Source of the DNA: Candidatus Binatia bacterium
GTDB lineage: Bacteria; Desulfobacterota; Binatia; Bin18
NCBI GenBank assembly: GCA_951812575.1
Contig: OX638322.1
Span: 558,001-622,000 of the forward strand
Direction: 5' to 3'
DNA: 64,000 bases
In this document: piece by piece, positions 27,481-37,257 of the stretch
Position numbering within the stretch: position 1 is the stretch's first letter
How the letters are laid out: every line of letters starts with the position of its first letter
Translations under genes and position numbers: made by a program
Notes under the pieces: model-generated
What the model was told of the DNA's origin: nothing
The model's input: only the letters and a program-made list of their open reading frames with translations
Databases searched by the model: none

Positions 27481-27604
27481 GCGATGTGGCTACAACTTAT
27501 CGTAAACCGCTCTCGTAAAGGGAAAGTCTGATTCGGCACGAATCTCCCTTCTCATTTCCTTTTGCCTTTGTTAGGAGGAGGTATCCGCACTGGAGGAATG
27601 TATT

Positions 27605-29071
27605 ATGGCTGATCGACTCGCCCCCCTTGACGCCCTGGCACAAGCCGAGCTCGTCCGCACCGGACAAGCTACGCCGCTCGAACTGGTAGACGCCGCCATT
27701 GCCCGCATTGAGCACGTCAACCCACAGCTCAACGCCGTGATCACGCCTCTTTTTGAGAAAGCGCGCGACCAGGCAAAATCGGCTCAGTTACCCGACGGGC
27801 CGTTCACCGGCGTCCCGTTTCTCCTCAAGGACTTTGGCTGTCATTCTGCTGGCGACCCCTATCATCAAGGCAGCCGCTTTCTGAAAGAGCTGGGCTGGAC
27901 CGCAAAAGAAGACACCTATATGGCCGCCAAACTCAAAGCCGCGGGCTTCATCTTCCTGGGCAAGACCAATACGCCCGAGTTTGCGACCATGCCGACGACC
28001 GAACCGGAAGCCTACGGTCCAAGTCGGAATCCCTGGGATACGGAACATTCCACCGGCGGCTCCAGCGGTGGGGCTGGCGCAGCCGTGGCCTCGGGTATGG
28101 TCCCGGCGGCCCATGCCAACGACGGGGGCGGTTCGACTCGGGTGCCGGCCAGCGAGTGCGGGCTGGTCGGGCTCAAATCCACCCGTGCGCGCGCCTCGCT
28201 CGGACCGGAATACGGCGAGGTCTGGCAGGGTCTGGTCAACGAGCATGTGGTGACACGGAGTGTACGTGATACGGCTGCGATTCTTGATGCCATTGCCGGC
28301 CCCATGCCGGGCGATCCGTATTTTGCCACTCCGCCGACGCGCCCTTTTCTTGAAGAGGTCGGTACTGATCCGGGGGTATTGCGGGTTGGTGTCCTGGCGG
28401 ATTTCCCCGGACAGGCAACCCCCCTGCACCTGGACTGTGTTGCAGCCGTCCAGGCTACAGCCCAGCTTCTGAGTTCACTCGGTCATACGGTTGAGGAGTC
28501 TTATCCCAGCGCGCTGAACGACGAGCAAGAACGCCGCCGGCAGGTGTGGGCGATTTTGACGAGCGCCATCGCCTCTCATATCGACACCCTAGGCAAACAG
28601 ACGGGCAAAGCCGTTACCCAGGATGACGTGGAGATTCACACCTGGGCCATGGTTGAGATCGGTCGAGCCCGTACCGCGACGCGCTATATCGAAGCCCTTG
28701 AGTGGCTCCAGGCCGATACGCGCCGGCTCGCCCACTGGTGGCAACCCGAAGACGGCTCCACCGGTTTTGACATCCTCGTCACCCCAACTATCGCCGAGCC
28801 CCCGCCCCGGTTGGGCGAGTTTGTCTCCACAGCGGAGAATCCCCTTGGAGGCGCGCGCCGGTCGGCCACCCTCATGCCGTTTACCGTGCCGTTTAATGTC
28901 ACCGGCCAGCCCGCCATCTCGCTGCCGCTGCATTGGAACAGCGCGGGACTGCCCATCGGCGTTCAGCTCGTGGCTGCCTATGGCCGAGAGGACATCCTGT
29001 TTCGCCTCGCCTCACAGCTTGAGCAGGCCAAGCCCTGGGCCGAGCAGTGGCCCTCGGTGCGGGCAGAGTAG
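27605..29071 (+). CDS. Amidase signature family hydrolase
   Basis: 488 residues with the Ser-cisSer-Lys machinery: Lys in 'PFLLKDFG' (near 74), the Gly/Ser-rich 'STGGSSGGAGAAVASG', and the nucleophile region 'NDGGGSTRVPASECGLVGLK'. GGAGG precedes the ATG at 27605. Family members hydrolyse linear amides or the Glu of mischarged tRNA; nothing here indicates GatA (no gatB/gatC nearby), so a catabolic amidase is more likely. It is bracketed by two copies of a dispersed repeat. Confidence 0.92.
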   Translation: MADRLAPLDALAQAELVRTGQATPLELVDAAIARIEHVNPQLNAVITPLFEKARDQAKSAQLPDGPFTGVPFLLKDFGCHSAGDPYHQGSRFLKELGWTAKEDTYMAAKLKAAGFIFLGKTNTPEFATMPTTEPEAYGPSRNPWDTEHSTGGSSGGAGAAVASGMVPAAHANDGGGSTRVPASECGLVGLKSTRARASLGPEYGEVWQGLVNEHVVTRSVRDTAAILDAIAGPMPGDPYFATPPTRPFLEEVGTDPGVLRVGVLADFPGQATPLHLDCVAAVQATAQLLSSLGHTVEESYPSALNDEQERRRQVWAILTSAIASHIDTLGKQTGKAVTQDDVEIHTWAMVEIGRARTATRYIEALEWLQADTRRLAHWWQPEDGSTGFDILVTPTIAEPPPRLGEFVSTAENPLGGARRSATLMPFTVPFNVTGQPAISLPLHWNSAGLPIGVQLVAAYGREDILFRLASQLEQAKPWAEQWPSVRAE

Positions 29072-29107
29072 GCAACACTTGTAGAGCGCCCTGGCGCAAT
29101 TCACGCT

Positions 29108-29175
29108 GCTGTGTAGCCACCCGTCATTCCCGCCCCCGTTTTCACGGGGGTGACGTTCTGGCGAGGGAATGACGT
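29108..29175. repeat. Dispersed repeat, copy 2, downstream of the amidase
   Basis: Starts 'TGTGTAGCCACCCGTCATTC' like the copy at 27378, then carries a short hairpin (CCCCCGT...ACGGGGG) and ends with GGGAATGACG, the inverse of its CGTCATTCCC start. No coding content is seen between the amidase and the protease remnant. Confidence 0.5.
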
Positions 29176-29252
29176 GCTTTCACACAGGCGACGTTCTGGT
29201 GCGCTCCAGGCAAAGGGCGGACCGGAATGTCCGCCCCGCCTTTAACCACCGG

Positions 29253-29649
29253 CTATGCAGCGGCAAGCTCTCCTTCGATAAGGACGCGGCCAGACTTGCA
29301 GTTGAGAGTGAACGTTGCACCAATCTTCTCGAAGAACTCCATCTCCAACAGCGCCTCACCCGTAACGATAAACTCAAAAAGCCGAGTGGTGCGGCCGAAT
29401 CGGACTGGACCGAGGTAGGTCGGAAACTCCACGATTTGTCTGTTCGCCAACTCGAACGGCTGAATCCCGGCGTACTGAAGGTCTAAGCGGTTGGCCCATT
29501 CTTCTGGAATGGCGATACTGCCGGTAAAACCGCTGTCTACGGTTATAGATTCTCGTCCGCGAGGACCCCAGGAGGAGGCTGCCCCCGTTGATCCGGGCAG
29601 GCAGTCTGGGCTCTGCATCGGAGATTCTTCCTGAGAGGCGGATTTTCAT
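29253..29649 (-). pseudogene. Retropepsin-like aspartic protease, frameshifted
   Basis: The frame ending at 29253 holds a clan AA aspartic-protease-like domain: 'VDSGFTGSIAIPEEWANRL' (the D-S/T-G active site) followed by 'GPVRFGRTTRLFEFIVTGE'. The natural start is the ATG at 29649, overlapping the upstream stop as ATGA, but that frame gives 'MKIRLSGRISDAEPRLPARI' and then leaves the domain. One extra base in the C4 run at 29566-29569 (G4 on the coding strand) explains the break. It is either a recent pseudogene, an assembly error, or slippage on the homopolymer. Confidence 0.6.
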
Positions 29650-29945
29650 CGCTTCCGTAATCGGCCCTTATGGCCATGAACGGCGGGATGGCCAATCCGG
29701 ACAAAATAAAAGGCTTGGCCAGGATATTTTTCCCAGCCTTTTAATGTGGCTTCAACCACATCTTTGCCAACGAAAATCTCCTCTGATTCCATTGCAATAG
29801 CGGCGACTTGGCCTTTCTGCTTGGGGGTTCCTGTCTGGAGTTGGGCCAGGAGCTTTCTGGAGGGCCTGCGTAAGCCGGCTTGGCCGTGCGGTTGGGTTGA
29901 GAGGCGTCTGACCGCGCTGCTCTTCTGAGATGCTGGACGTTTCAT
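29646..29945 (-). CDS. Small DUF5678-like protein
   Basis: 99 residues. A basic, low-complexity N-terminal 45 residues is followed by 'MESEEIFVGKDVVEATLKGWEKYPG', which resembles the DUF5678 domain. Such proteins are often encoded next to small retropepsin-like proteases, as here with a 4-nt overlap. Function unknown; the pairing resembles a toxin-antitoxin or processing pair, but this is only context. Confidence 0.55.
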   Translation of the reverse strand: MKRPASQKSSAVRRLSTQPHGQAGLRRPSRKLLAQLQTGTPKQKGQVAAIAMESEEIFVGKDVVEATLKGWEKYPGQAFYFVRIGHPAVHGHKGRLRKR

Positions 29946-30078
29946 AAGCCTACTCCCGACACGACAACGAATTCAATGACGAAGGGGCGGTGCGCTCAAT
30001 CAGGGCCTCCGGGGCGCGCATATCGGTCATCCTTGCTCCTTATACCATGCTTTCTGGAAAATTTTTATCTGCCCCACT

Positions 30079-30142
30079 CCCTGCTGGGAGCGCGGACATC
30101 TTGCCCGCTCCGACGCAGGCTGGAAGCCTGCGCTCCCAGTGG
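30079..30142. repeat. Palindromic intergenic repeat in the 29946-30446 gap
   Basis: Imperfect inverted repeat with ends CTGGGAGCGC and GCGCTCCCAG, and inner AGGCTGGAAGCCT. The ~500-nt gap between the DUF5678 gene and the next MFS gene also holds a GC-rich stretch with GGGGCAACCCCCGGTGGTTGCCCC (30282-30305), another hairpin. I see no gene in the gap; it looks like a landing zone for intergenic repeats. Confidence 0.5.
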
Positions 30143-30446
30143 AATCTGCCTCACCCCTCCGAGACGTGTGCGGCAAATGCACTTGTCTGACCGTTGGACC
30201 CTCACCCCGGACCGCTCAACAACTTAATTTGCATCACGCGTCCAAGGGGGGAAGGGATAAGAGCCGGGGAGCAGCCGGGTAGGGGCAACCCCCGGTGGTT
30301 GCCCCGCAGGGGCGAAGTCGAAGGACACTCTGGACATACCTCGCACGCCAGGAGAGGGCGAGGGACACCGGCCTTGAAACTGAACCACTACCGTGCTCCT
30401 ACTCGCCTATCTTTTCCCACAAGCGGCTGATAGCTCAGAGGGCAGT

Positions 30447-31646
30447 ATGAGCGGGCCGCTTTTTGTTTTGTCGGTGGCACTGTTTGCCACCATGCTGGGC
30501 AACGGGATCGTGATTCCCTTTATCCCCATCTACGCCCAGGAGTTCGGAGCGAGCGGCGTAGCCGTTGGTATTTTGTTTGGAGCCCACTCGGCGTCCCGCA
30601 CTTTTCTGCTGCCCCTTATCGGTCGGGCCTCGGACCGACATGGCCGCAAGGCGTTTTTACTCTGGGGGCTGTTCGGCTACGCCCTCAGCTCGGTTGCCTA
30701 TCTGCTCGCGGGCAGTCTGTTGACGCTCATCATAGTCATGGCTCTCCAAGGGGTAGCCACCGCCATGGTCCAGCCGGTTTCCATGGCGTATGTGGGCGAC
30801 CTGACCCCGAAAGGAAAGGAGGGCGCGTATGCCGGCTATGTCAATACGGCCTTTCTGGGCGGCGTGGCCGGGGGGCCGATCTTGGGTGGAGTGATCAAAG
30901 ACCTGTTCAATATGCAGGCCAGCTTTATTCTCCTGGGTCTCCTGAGCCTGTTGTCTTTACTCTTGCTGCTCTTCTTTTTACCCGAAGTCCAGAAACAGCA
31001 CGTCGCAGAAAAAAAGGAGATTGCCTCCTGGCACACGGTTTTATCCTCGCGGCCCATTCTTGGCGTTGCCCTTTTTCGGGTGGTATATGCGTTATCCAGC
31101 ACCCTCATTTGGGTCTTTGTGCCCTTGCTATCGGCCTCTCTGCTGCCGCTGACCACCTCGCAGGTGGGAGCGCTGATTTCCCTGAACGTCTTGATCAGCA
31201 CCGTCCTGCAGTCCCCGTGCGGACGGCTGTCCGACCGTATGAATAAGGCGGTCCTCATCGGTATCGGCAGCCTGATCAGCGGCGTTTCTCTGGCCGGTTT
31301 TCCCCTGGCCTCAACGTTCTGGCATTTACTCGTCCTGAATGCCCTGGTCGGTGCGGGGTTTGGGCTGGCCTATCCCGCCCACATGGCGCTGGCCATGGAG
31401 CACACACCGGGTTCGAGTATGGGCACGGTGATGAGCACCCTCCTGACAGTCCATAGCTTTGGGATGACCATTGCTCCGCCGGTTTTTGGCATCGTGGTCG
31501 ATTATTATAATTTGAGCAGTATGTTCTATAGCGCGGGTCTGCTGTGTGTCGTGTGTACAGTCGCCTGCTATTACCTCACCCATGACGCTGACGTGCTTCT
31601 CCAGGCTGGGCGAGTTGTTGAAAAAGAGCCGGCTGTAGTAGATTAA
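30447..31646 (+). CDS. MFS transporter (multidrug/sugar-efflux-like)
   Basis: 399 residues from the ATG at 30447 (GAGGG 5 nt upstream); a GTG at 30393 has no such signal. About 12 membrane helices, with 'GNGIVIPFIPIYAQEFGAS' at the start and the motif A loop 'GRASDRHGRKAFLLWG' intact. It belongs to a different MFS branch from the two OFA-type carriers. It ends 22 nt before the first AMIN-TPR gene and is probably co-transcribed with it. Confidence 0.88.
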   Translation: MSGPLFVLSVALFATMLGNGIVIPFIPIYAQEFGASGVAVGILFGAHSASRTFLLPLIGRASDRHGRKAFLLWGLFGYALSSVAYLLAGSLLTLIIVMALQGVATAMVQPVSMAYVGDLTPKGKEGAYAGYVNTAFLGGVAGGPILGGVIKDLFNMQASFILLGLLSLLSLLLLLFFLPEVQKQHVAEKKEIASWHTVLSSRPILGVALFRVVYALSSTLIWVFVPLLSASLLPLTTSQVGALISLNVLISTVLQSPCGRLSDRMNKAVLIGIGSLISGVSLAGFPLASTFWHLLVLNALVGAGFGLAYPAHMALAMEHTPGSSMGTVMSTLLTVHSFGMTIAPPVFGIVVDYYNLSSMFYSAGLLCVVCTVACYYLTHDADVLLQAGRVVEKEPAVVD

Positions 31647-31668
31647 AACCTGGCAGGAGAGGACAACC

Positions 31669-32880
31669 GTGCGCAAGGCGTGGATCTTTGTCAGTGCGAT
31701 ATTCGTCTGGCTCGGCCTAGGGTGGGCCCCAGCCTATGCCCAGTCCGAGTTGCTGAGTCTGCAGAAAGTCCAGCTCTCGGTACAAGGGAATCGGCGCTCC
31801 GTCCTCTTTCAGTTCTCGCGTCCACCGGACGCCGTCAATTCGTTTGCCCTCTCGTCTCCCTCCCGTTTGGTCATTGACGTACGCGGCCCGCGCCGGGGCA
31901 TACCAACAGCCGTGTACCAGGCAGATGACGAACTCCTTGCCCAGGTTCGCCTCGGCACGCATCCGGACTATCTCCGGCTTGTCCTGGACCTCAAGGCGGC
32001 CAAGATTCCGCCCTTCACTGTAGAACAACGCACCGACCGAGTTGTCATTGTCTTTGTCCACGAAAACGGGGCTGGAGAAGAAGCCTACTCTCAGATCCTT
32101 TTTTCGCATACCAACAAGACGGCAAAGTCATCGTCCAAGCCTAAAACGACAAAAGCTCCACCCAAGCCCCAAATGGCTCGCGCTCGTCCCGCCCCCCCGG
32201 AGACACCTGCACCGTCCGTGCCACCACCACTACCGGCCCCCGCTCCACAGCCTGAGGCCGAGCCATCCGCTCAACCATCCGACCCCTTGCCCCAGCGGTC
32301 TTTATCATCCCAGGCCCTGCTCCACCTGCGGCAGGGACAAGAGTTTTACGATAACGGGGAGCTAAAAGAAGCAATAGCCGAGTGGCGCGAAACCGTTCGC
32401 CTCGCTCCGACCAATGCCAAAGCCCACCACCTGCTCGGGTTGGCGCTTGGGGATCATGGCGCGCGTGATGAGTCGATTAACATGTTACGGACGTCGCTAC
32501 AGCTCGATCCGTATAATGCCATGGCGCAGGTTCACCTTGCCCGCACGCTCGAAGCCAACGGCACTGTCCAAGAGGCTGTGGTCGCGTATCGCAAAGCACT
32601 CAAACTCGTTCCCACCTCGTCGTATATCCATGACCGCTTGGGTCATATTTTTGCCGCGCAGGGCAAGCACCAAGCCGCGGCGGACGAGTGGCAACAGGCG
32701 ATCGCGTTAGACCCGGACTATGCCTACACTCATGCCAATCTGGGTGAGGCGCTTGAAAGCTTGGGGCAGAAGACACAGGCGCTGGCCGCCTACGAGCGCG
32801 CGGTCGAGCTGGACCCGCAGGCGTCTTTTGCGTCCGAGGTCAGGAAGCGGATTGACCGCCTCCGCGCCTCGGAATCGTAG
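31669..32880 (+). CDS. AMIN-domain and TPR protein 1
   Basis: 403 residues, starting at GTG 31669 with GGAGAGG upstream. Signal peptide (1-24, 'APAYAQ'), AMIN-like beta domain (about 28-125: 'VLFQFSRPPDAVNSFALSSPSRLVIDVRGP', 'LRLVLDLKAAKIPPF'), a Pro/Ala-rich spacer (150-215) and about four TPRs (220-395). AMIN domains bind peptidoglycan or guide secretin-type assemblies in the periplasm, and TPRs bind proteins. Two homologues lie at 38069 and 39306. It converges on the DUF1302 gene with a 15-nt gap. Confidence 0.82.
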   Translation: MRKAWIFVSAIFVWLGLGWAPAYAQSELLSLQKVQLSVQGNRRSVLFQFSRPPDAVNSFALSSPSRLVIDVRGPRRGIPTAVYQADDELLAQVRLGTHPDYLRLVLDLKAAKIPPFTVEQRTDRVVIVFVHENGAGEEAYSQILFSHTNKTAKSSSKPKTTKAPPKPQMARARPAPPETPAPSVPPPLPAPAPQPEAEPSAQPSDPLPQRSLSSQALLHLRQGQEFYDNGELKEAIAEWRETVRLAPTNAKAHHLLGLALGDHGARDESINMLRTSLQLDPYNAMAQVHLARTLEANGTVQEAVVAYRKALKLVPTSSYIHDRLGHIFAAQGKHQAAADEWQQAIALDPDYAYTHANLGEALESLGQKTQALAAYERAVELDPQASFASEVRKRIDRLRASES

Positions 32881-32895
32881 GTCGCCGTCGCAGGA

Positions 32896-34494
32896 CTAGA
32901 ATTGAACGATCGCGCTGAAAACGCTCTCGTGACGACTGTCGCGGGGGCGACCGTACAGGTCCCCAATGCCCCACGGACCTGGGTCGTGCCCACTGACCCG
33001 CCAGAAGAAATTCTGCTCGAACCGCAAGACAAAATAGTTTGACCACAGGTAGTCCATAGCGAATTTATTATACGCCCCTGTGGAGAGCGGATCGAGCGCA
33101 AACACAAACAAGGGCTGCCAGAGCCCGCCTGGCCCATAGCTGGTGGAAGCCGAAAAGGTAATGACGAACTCGTTCTGATCGATTTTGTCTGAGTCCGTGC
33201 TGATGAATCGACCTGGGACGGCCTCACCATCCATGTGAGCACGCCGGACGGACGGAATACCGCGGTAGAGCCGGCTGTAATCCAGATAGCGACGCCAGAA
33301 GAACTGCGCGGAGAGGAAAAACGTCCGTATATCATTCAGCGGGCGAATCCAGGTCGGACGGTCAATGGCCAGCATGACGACCGAGCGGTTGGCCGTGTCG
33401 AATTGATTCTGGTCCGGGTCGATCCGGGCCGATGCGCCCGGGGCAATCCTGACCGGCACGCCCGTCGTAAAAGTCGTTTCAACCCGGAAAACGGACTGCG
33501 TATATTTTTCCTCCGAATAATTGGCCGCGATGCCGACCACGTGGGAACGCGGATGCTCGGTTTCGAGCACGGCACGCAAAGTATTGCCCTCAAGGCGGCC
33601 TGAGCGAAACTTGAAACCGGGGTCGGCGGAAAAGCCGTAGAAATAGTTGAGGCTGAAATCGATTCCGCCCCAGATGCCCTTGAAGCGCACCCCGGCCTGG
33701 CCATTCTTGAATTTTTTGCTCGGCTTGCCATCCCTCACCGTAGTGGTGAGGTGAAGGAGTTCATCTCCAAACATGACAGAGTTGGGGACGGCAGACAGGC
33801 CGTCGCCAATAAACGGCCAGGGACGACGAGGGTCCGCGGCGACCTTATTGGGCTGGAAATCCCACGGAATCCAGACGGCCTCGACAAAGGACTCTTCGAG
33901 TGGACCGAATTTGCCAATGTCGTAAATCGCCCGTGCCATCCACAGCGGGATACGGATATCCTCCCAGGGCTCCCAGTTGGCGTGCCAGCGCAGATCGAGC
34001 GGATTGATGACATCCAGCGCCCGAAAATTATCGGTCTCCCCCCAAACGACTTGCTGGCGACCCAGCCGGAGTGTAAACGGGGGTAGCACCAGATCGACAA
34101 AGGCCTCGCGAAGTTTGTACTCGAACTGCCGGTTGAGTCGCTCATCCTTGCCGAACGCCTCGCTATACGTGTGTCGAATGTCGTAAATCGAATCGTACAC
34201 GCCGCGACCGATGAGAGTCAGCGTGGCCTCTTCCAGCGGGCCGGTGCCGAAACGACCAAAGGCTTGGCTCTCCCGCAAAAAATAATACTTGCCCTCCAGT
34301 TGCGCCGTATTCCGCTGCATGATGAGTTCCGCATCCTGAAACATCGGCGTGCGGAGAATGTTCTGGGTTTTCACAAACCCTTCGAGCTCAATGTCATCGG
34401 TGACATTAATAATGCCCCACGACGGTACAGGCAGCACAGCCAAGCCGAGGAAGAGGGCATAAGTGGCGAAACAGATACGAAGGCGCATGTTCAT
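32896..34494 (-). CDS. DUF1302 family outer-membrane protein
   Basis: 532 residues. A signal peptide (about 1-27) is followed by a long, beta-rich sequence with alternating hydrophobic residues. The family-defining 'LRLGRQQVVWGETDNFRALDVINPLDLRWH' is present, and the C-terminus ends 'SVFSAIVQF', a terminal aromatic typical of beta-barrel outer-membrane proteins. DUF1302 proteins are predicted barrels that nearly always pair with DUF1329 proteins, as here (21-nt gap). Transport of a hydrophobic molecule is inferred, not shown. Confidence 0.85.
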   Translation of the reverse strand: MNMRLRICFATYALFLGLAVLPVPSWGIINVTDDIELEGFVKTQNILRTPMFQDAELIMQRNTAQLEGKYYFLRESQAFGRFGTGPLEEATLTLIGRGVYDSIYDIRHTYSEAFGKDERLNRQFEYKLREAFVDLVLPPFTLRLGRQQVVWGETDNFRALDVINPLDLRWHANWEPWEDIRIPLWMARAIYDIGKFGPLEESFVEAVWIPWDFQPNKVAADPRRPWPFIGDGLSAVPNSVMFGDELLHLTTTVRDGKPSKKFKNGQAGVRFKGIWGGIDFSLNYFYGFSADPGFKFRSGRLEGNTLRAVLETEHPRSHVVGIAANYSEEKYTQSVFRVETTFTTGVPVRIAPGASARIDPDQNQFDTANRSVVMLAIDRPTWIRPLNDIRTFFLSAQFFWRRYLDYSRLYRGIPSVRRAHMDGEAVPGRFISTDSDKIDQNEFVITFSASTSYGPGGLWQPLFVFALDPLSTGAYNKFAMDYLWSNYFVLRFEQNFFWRVSGHDPGPWGIGDLYGRPRDSRHESVFSAIVQF

Positions 34495-34515
34495 CCTATC
34501 CTGAGAGGGCTTTTC

Positions 34516-35841
34516 CTAGCGCCGCCCGCTGACCATATTGCGGACGGAGTAGAATTGCTTCGCCCGCCCCGAGGAGAAATGTCTCGTCATGACATAACAG
34601 TGCATATACGTCGCGTGCGGCTTTTTAGCGTTAATATCGGTCTCTCCAAGATGGTAGAATATCCCTTGCCCAACATTATTCGCGTAATCCAACTTCATAT
34701 AGGGCGCTTGGGCGGCGGTCTCGTGAGCAAAGCCCTCGGAATACTTGAGAAAGTGCTGGTTCATGCGCAAGAGATGATCGTCCTGCCGGTCGAAGCCGAA
34801 CATCCACAGCGTCCAGAACGTCTCGGTGTCGACAAAGACGATTTTGTGACTATACGGATGGCTGTCGGATTTGGGATCAATCAAGAGTACATGCGCCTCG
34901 CGTACCTCCCAGCGTGCGTCCTTCGGTACCCATAAGTGCGGACCACCGGCTTCCGGGTTGGTCTCGACATTGATCGTGCCCAGCACCCGCCTCTTTCCCA
35001 GATAGCTCCAGTTGTGCTCATACACCTTGCCGCCGAAGCCTATGAAGTCTTCCATGATGAAATCCATGCCCATGACCTCGCTCGTGCGCTCGGAGGCCAG
35101 CGTCCGCCGTGGCTTGCGCTGCGCAGGCATATACATCCAACCATCGTCCTCTTTGTAGTGATCCACATAGGTTTTGGTCAGCATCTTCGCCCCGGCCATG
35201 TCACGCGGCGAGCGGAATTCCATCAACTGCTTGGTTTTCACTTCTTCATAGCCCGGCACCAGACAGTGGTCCCCTTGTGCATAACGGGAAGCGACCGCAG
35301 TAAACTCAAACTGGCGGTCCAACTGTCCGTTCGGACTCCGTGACCACGCCACCATCGGCATGACATAGTCCTCGGCCCCAGGCCGCCACAACATATTCCA
35401 GATGACTTTCTGCGCCGCCTGCGGGTCGTCTTCGTCGATGTCCGGGAAAGGAAAGCCCCCACCCTTAAATCCGATCAGCACCCCCTGCTCGTCCAGTTGA
35501 TAGCCGGACGGGACATTCTGGCCCCAGCCTTCCGGGGGCGGGTAGGTCCCGGTCTCCGTAATCTCCATGTCCATGCCGTCATAGAAGTAGTATTCCCAGG
35601 CCGTCTGGGGAATGAATGATTCAAGTACGGCGCGGTCTTTGAGAGTAAGATGCTGTCCGGGGGTCAGCTCGGTCTCCGGACGGGCGTGCTCGATCCAGTG
35701 CCGCAGCGTGTCATAGCTCTGGTCCGGGTTGGCGAGCGCGGTTGTGGGCGGCACCCAGAGGCCGCTGAGCACCACAGCCAAGGCGACCATCAGAAAATAT
35801 GACAAAAAGCTGACCGGTCCCTGTAGTGCTTGCTTCTCCAT
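34516..35841 (-). CDS. DUF1329 family protein B (outer-membrane lipid-carrier-like)
   Basis: 441 residues with a signal peptide (about 1-36). Conserved DUF1329 features include 'YDTLRHWIEHARPETELTPG', 'DYVMPMVAWSRSPNGQLDRQFEF' and 'MYMPAQRKPRRTLASERTSE'. The fold is related to LolA/LolB lipid-binding proteins of the periplasm. It is a tandem duplicate of the gene at 35876, same length and very similar at DNA level including the upstream CTCTTTGCTTTCAGACAAGAG block. Co-transcribed with DUF1302. Confidence 0.85.
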   Translation of the reverse strand: MEKQALQGPVSFLSYFLMVALAVVLSGLWVPPTTALANPDQSYDTLRHWIEHARPETELTPGQHLTLKDRAVLESFIPQTAWEYYFYDGMDMEITETGTYPPPEGWGQNVPSGYQLDEQGVLIGFKGGGFPFPDIDEDDPQAAQKVIWNMLWRPGAEDYVMPMVAWSRSPNGQLDRQFEFTAVASRYAQGDHCLVPGYEEVKTKQLMEFRSPRDMAGAKMLTKTYVDHYKEDDGWMYMPAQRKPRRTLASERTSEVMGMDFIMEDFIGFGGKVYEHNWSYLGKRRVLGTINVETNPEAGGPHLWVPKDARWEVREAHVLLIDPKSDSHPYSHKIVFVDTETFWTLWMFGFDRQDDHLLRMNQHFLKYSEGFAHETAAQAPYMKLDYANNVGQGIFYHLGETDINAKKPHATYMHCYVMTRHFSSGRAKQFYSVRNMVSGRR

Positions 35842-35875
35842 ATTATGTACTCCTCTTGTCTGAAAGCAAAGAGGT

Positions 35876-37201
35876 TTAGCGCCGCCCGCTGACCATATTA
35901 CGGACGGAATAGACTTGCTTCGCCCGCCCCGAGGAGAAATGTTTCGTCATGACATAACAGTGCGAGAAAGTTGCGTGCGGCTTTTTGGGATTAATATCGG
36001 TCTCTCCCAGATGGTAGAACATCCGCTCCCCGACATTATTCGCGTAATCCAACTTCATATAGGGCGCTTGGGCGGCGGTCTCGTAGGCATAGCTCTCGGA
36101 ATACTTGAGAAAATGCTGGTTCATACGCAAAAGGTGATCGTCCTGCCGGTCGAAGCCGAACATCCACAGCGTCCAGAACGTCTCGGTGTCGATAAAGATG
36201 ATCTTGTGACTATACGGATGGTTTGTGGCTTTGGGATCGATCAAAAGCACATGTGCCTCGCGTACCTCCCAGCGTGCGTCCTTCGGTACCCATAAGTGCG
36301 GACCACCGGCTTCCGGGTTGGTCTCAACATTCATCGTGGCGATCACCCGCCTCTTTCCCAGATAGCTCCAGTTGTGCTCATACACTTTGCCGCCGAAGCC
36401 CATGGCGTCTTCCATGGTATAGTCCATGCCCATGACCTCGCTGGTGCGCTCGGAGGCCAGCGTCCGGCGGGGCTTGCGCTGCGCAGGCATATACATCCAA
36501 CCATCGTCCTCTTTGTAGTGATCCACATAGGTTTTGGTCAGCATCTTCGCCCCGGCCATGTCACGCGGCGAGCGGAATTCCATCAACTGCTTGGTTCTCA
36601 CCTCTTCATAGCCCGGCACCAGGCAGTGGTCCCCCTGGGCATAACGGGAAGTAACCGCGGTAAACTCAAACTGGCGGTCCAACTGTCCGTTCGGACTCCG
36701 CGACCACGCCACCATGGGCATGACATAGTCTTCGGCCCCAGGCCGCCACAACATATTCCAGATGACTTTCTGAGCGGCTCGCGGGTCATCGGCGTCGATG
36801 TCCGGGAAAGGAAAGCCCCCGCCCATGAAACCGGTCAGCACTCCCTGCTCATCCAGCTGGTATCCGGACGGGACATTCTGGCCCCAGTCTTCCGGGGGCG
36901 GGTAGGTTCCGGTTTCCGTAATCTCCATATCCATGCCGTCGTAGAAGTAGTATTCCCAGGCCGGCTGGGGGATGAGCGGCTCCAATATGGCGCGGTCTTT
37001 GAGGGTGAGATGCTGTCCGGGGGTCAGTTCGGTCTCCGGACGGGCGTGCTCGATCCAGTGCCGCAGCGTGTCATAGCTCTGGTCCGGGTTGGCGAGCGCG
37101 GTTGTGGGTGGCAGCCAGAGGCTGCTGAGCATTGGCACCAAGGCGACCATCAGAAAATATGACAAAAAGTTGACCGGTCCCTGTAGCACTCGCTTCTCCA
37201 T
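35876..37201 (-). CDS. DUF1329 family protein A (outer-membrane lipid-carrier-like)
   Basis: 441 residues; first gene of the DUF1329-DUF1329-DUF1302 operon. Differs from the downstream duplicate at scattered positions, e.g. 'MDYTMEDAMGF' versus 'MDFIMEDFIGF', and in the signal peptide, which suggests a fairly recent duplication. The TetR-regulated promoter region (37258-37296) lies upstream. The partner substrate is unknown; in other bacteria this pair often sits beside RND exporters or steroid/lipid catabolism, but no RND gene is present here. Confidence 0.85.
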   Translation of the reverse strand: MEKRVLQGPVNFLSYFLMVALVPMLSSLWLPPTTALANPDQSYDTLRHWIEHARPETELTPGQHLTLKDRAILEPLIPQPAWEYYFYDGMDMEITETGTYPPPEDWGQNVPSGYQLDEQGVLTGFMGGGFPFPDIDADDPRAAQKVIWNMLWRPGAEDYVMPMVAWSRSPNGQLDRQFEFTAVTSRYAQGDHCLVPGYEEVRTKQLMEFRSPRDMAGAKMLTKTYVDHYKEDDGWMYMPAQRKPRRTLASERTSEVMGMDYTMEDAMGFGGKVYEHNWSYLGKRRVIATMNVETNPEAGGPHLWVPKDARWEVREAHVLLIDPKATNHPYSHKIIFIDTETFWTLWMFGFDRQDDHLLRMNQHFLKYSESYAYETAAQAPYMKLDYANNVGERMFYHLGETDINPKKPHATFSHCYVMTKHFSSGRAKQVYSVRNMVSGRR

Positions 37202-37257
37202 ACTAGGTGCCCCTCTTGTCTGAAAGCAAAGAGAACTTTACTTTTATGTAGATTTCT

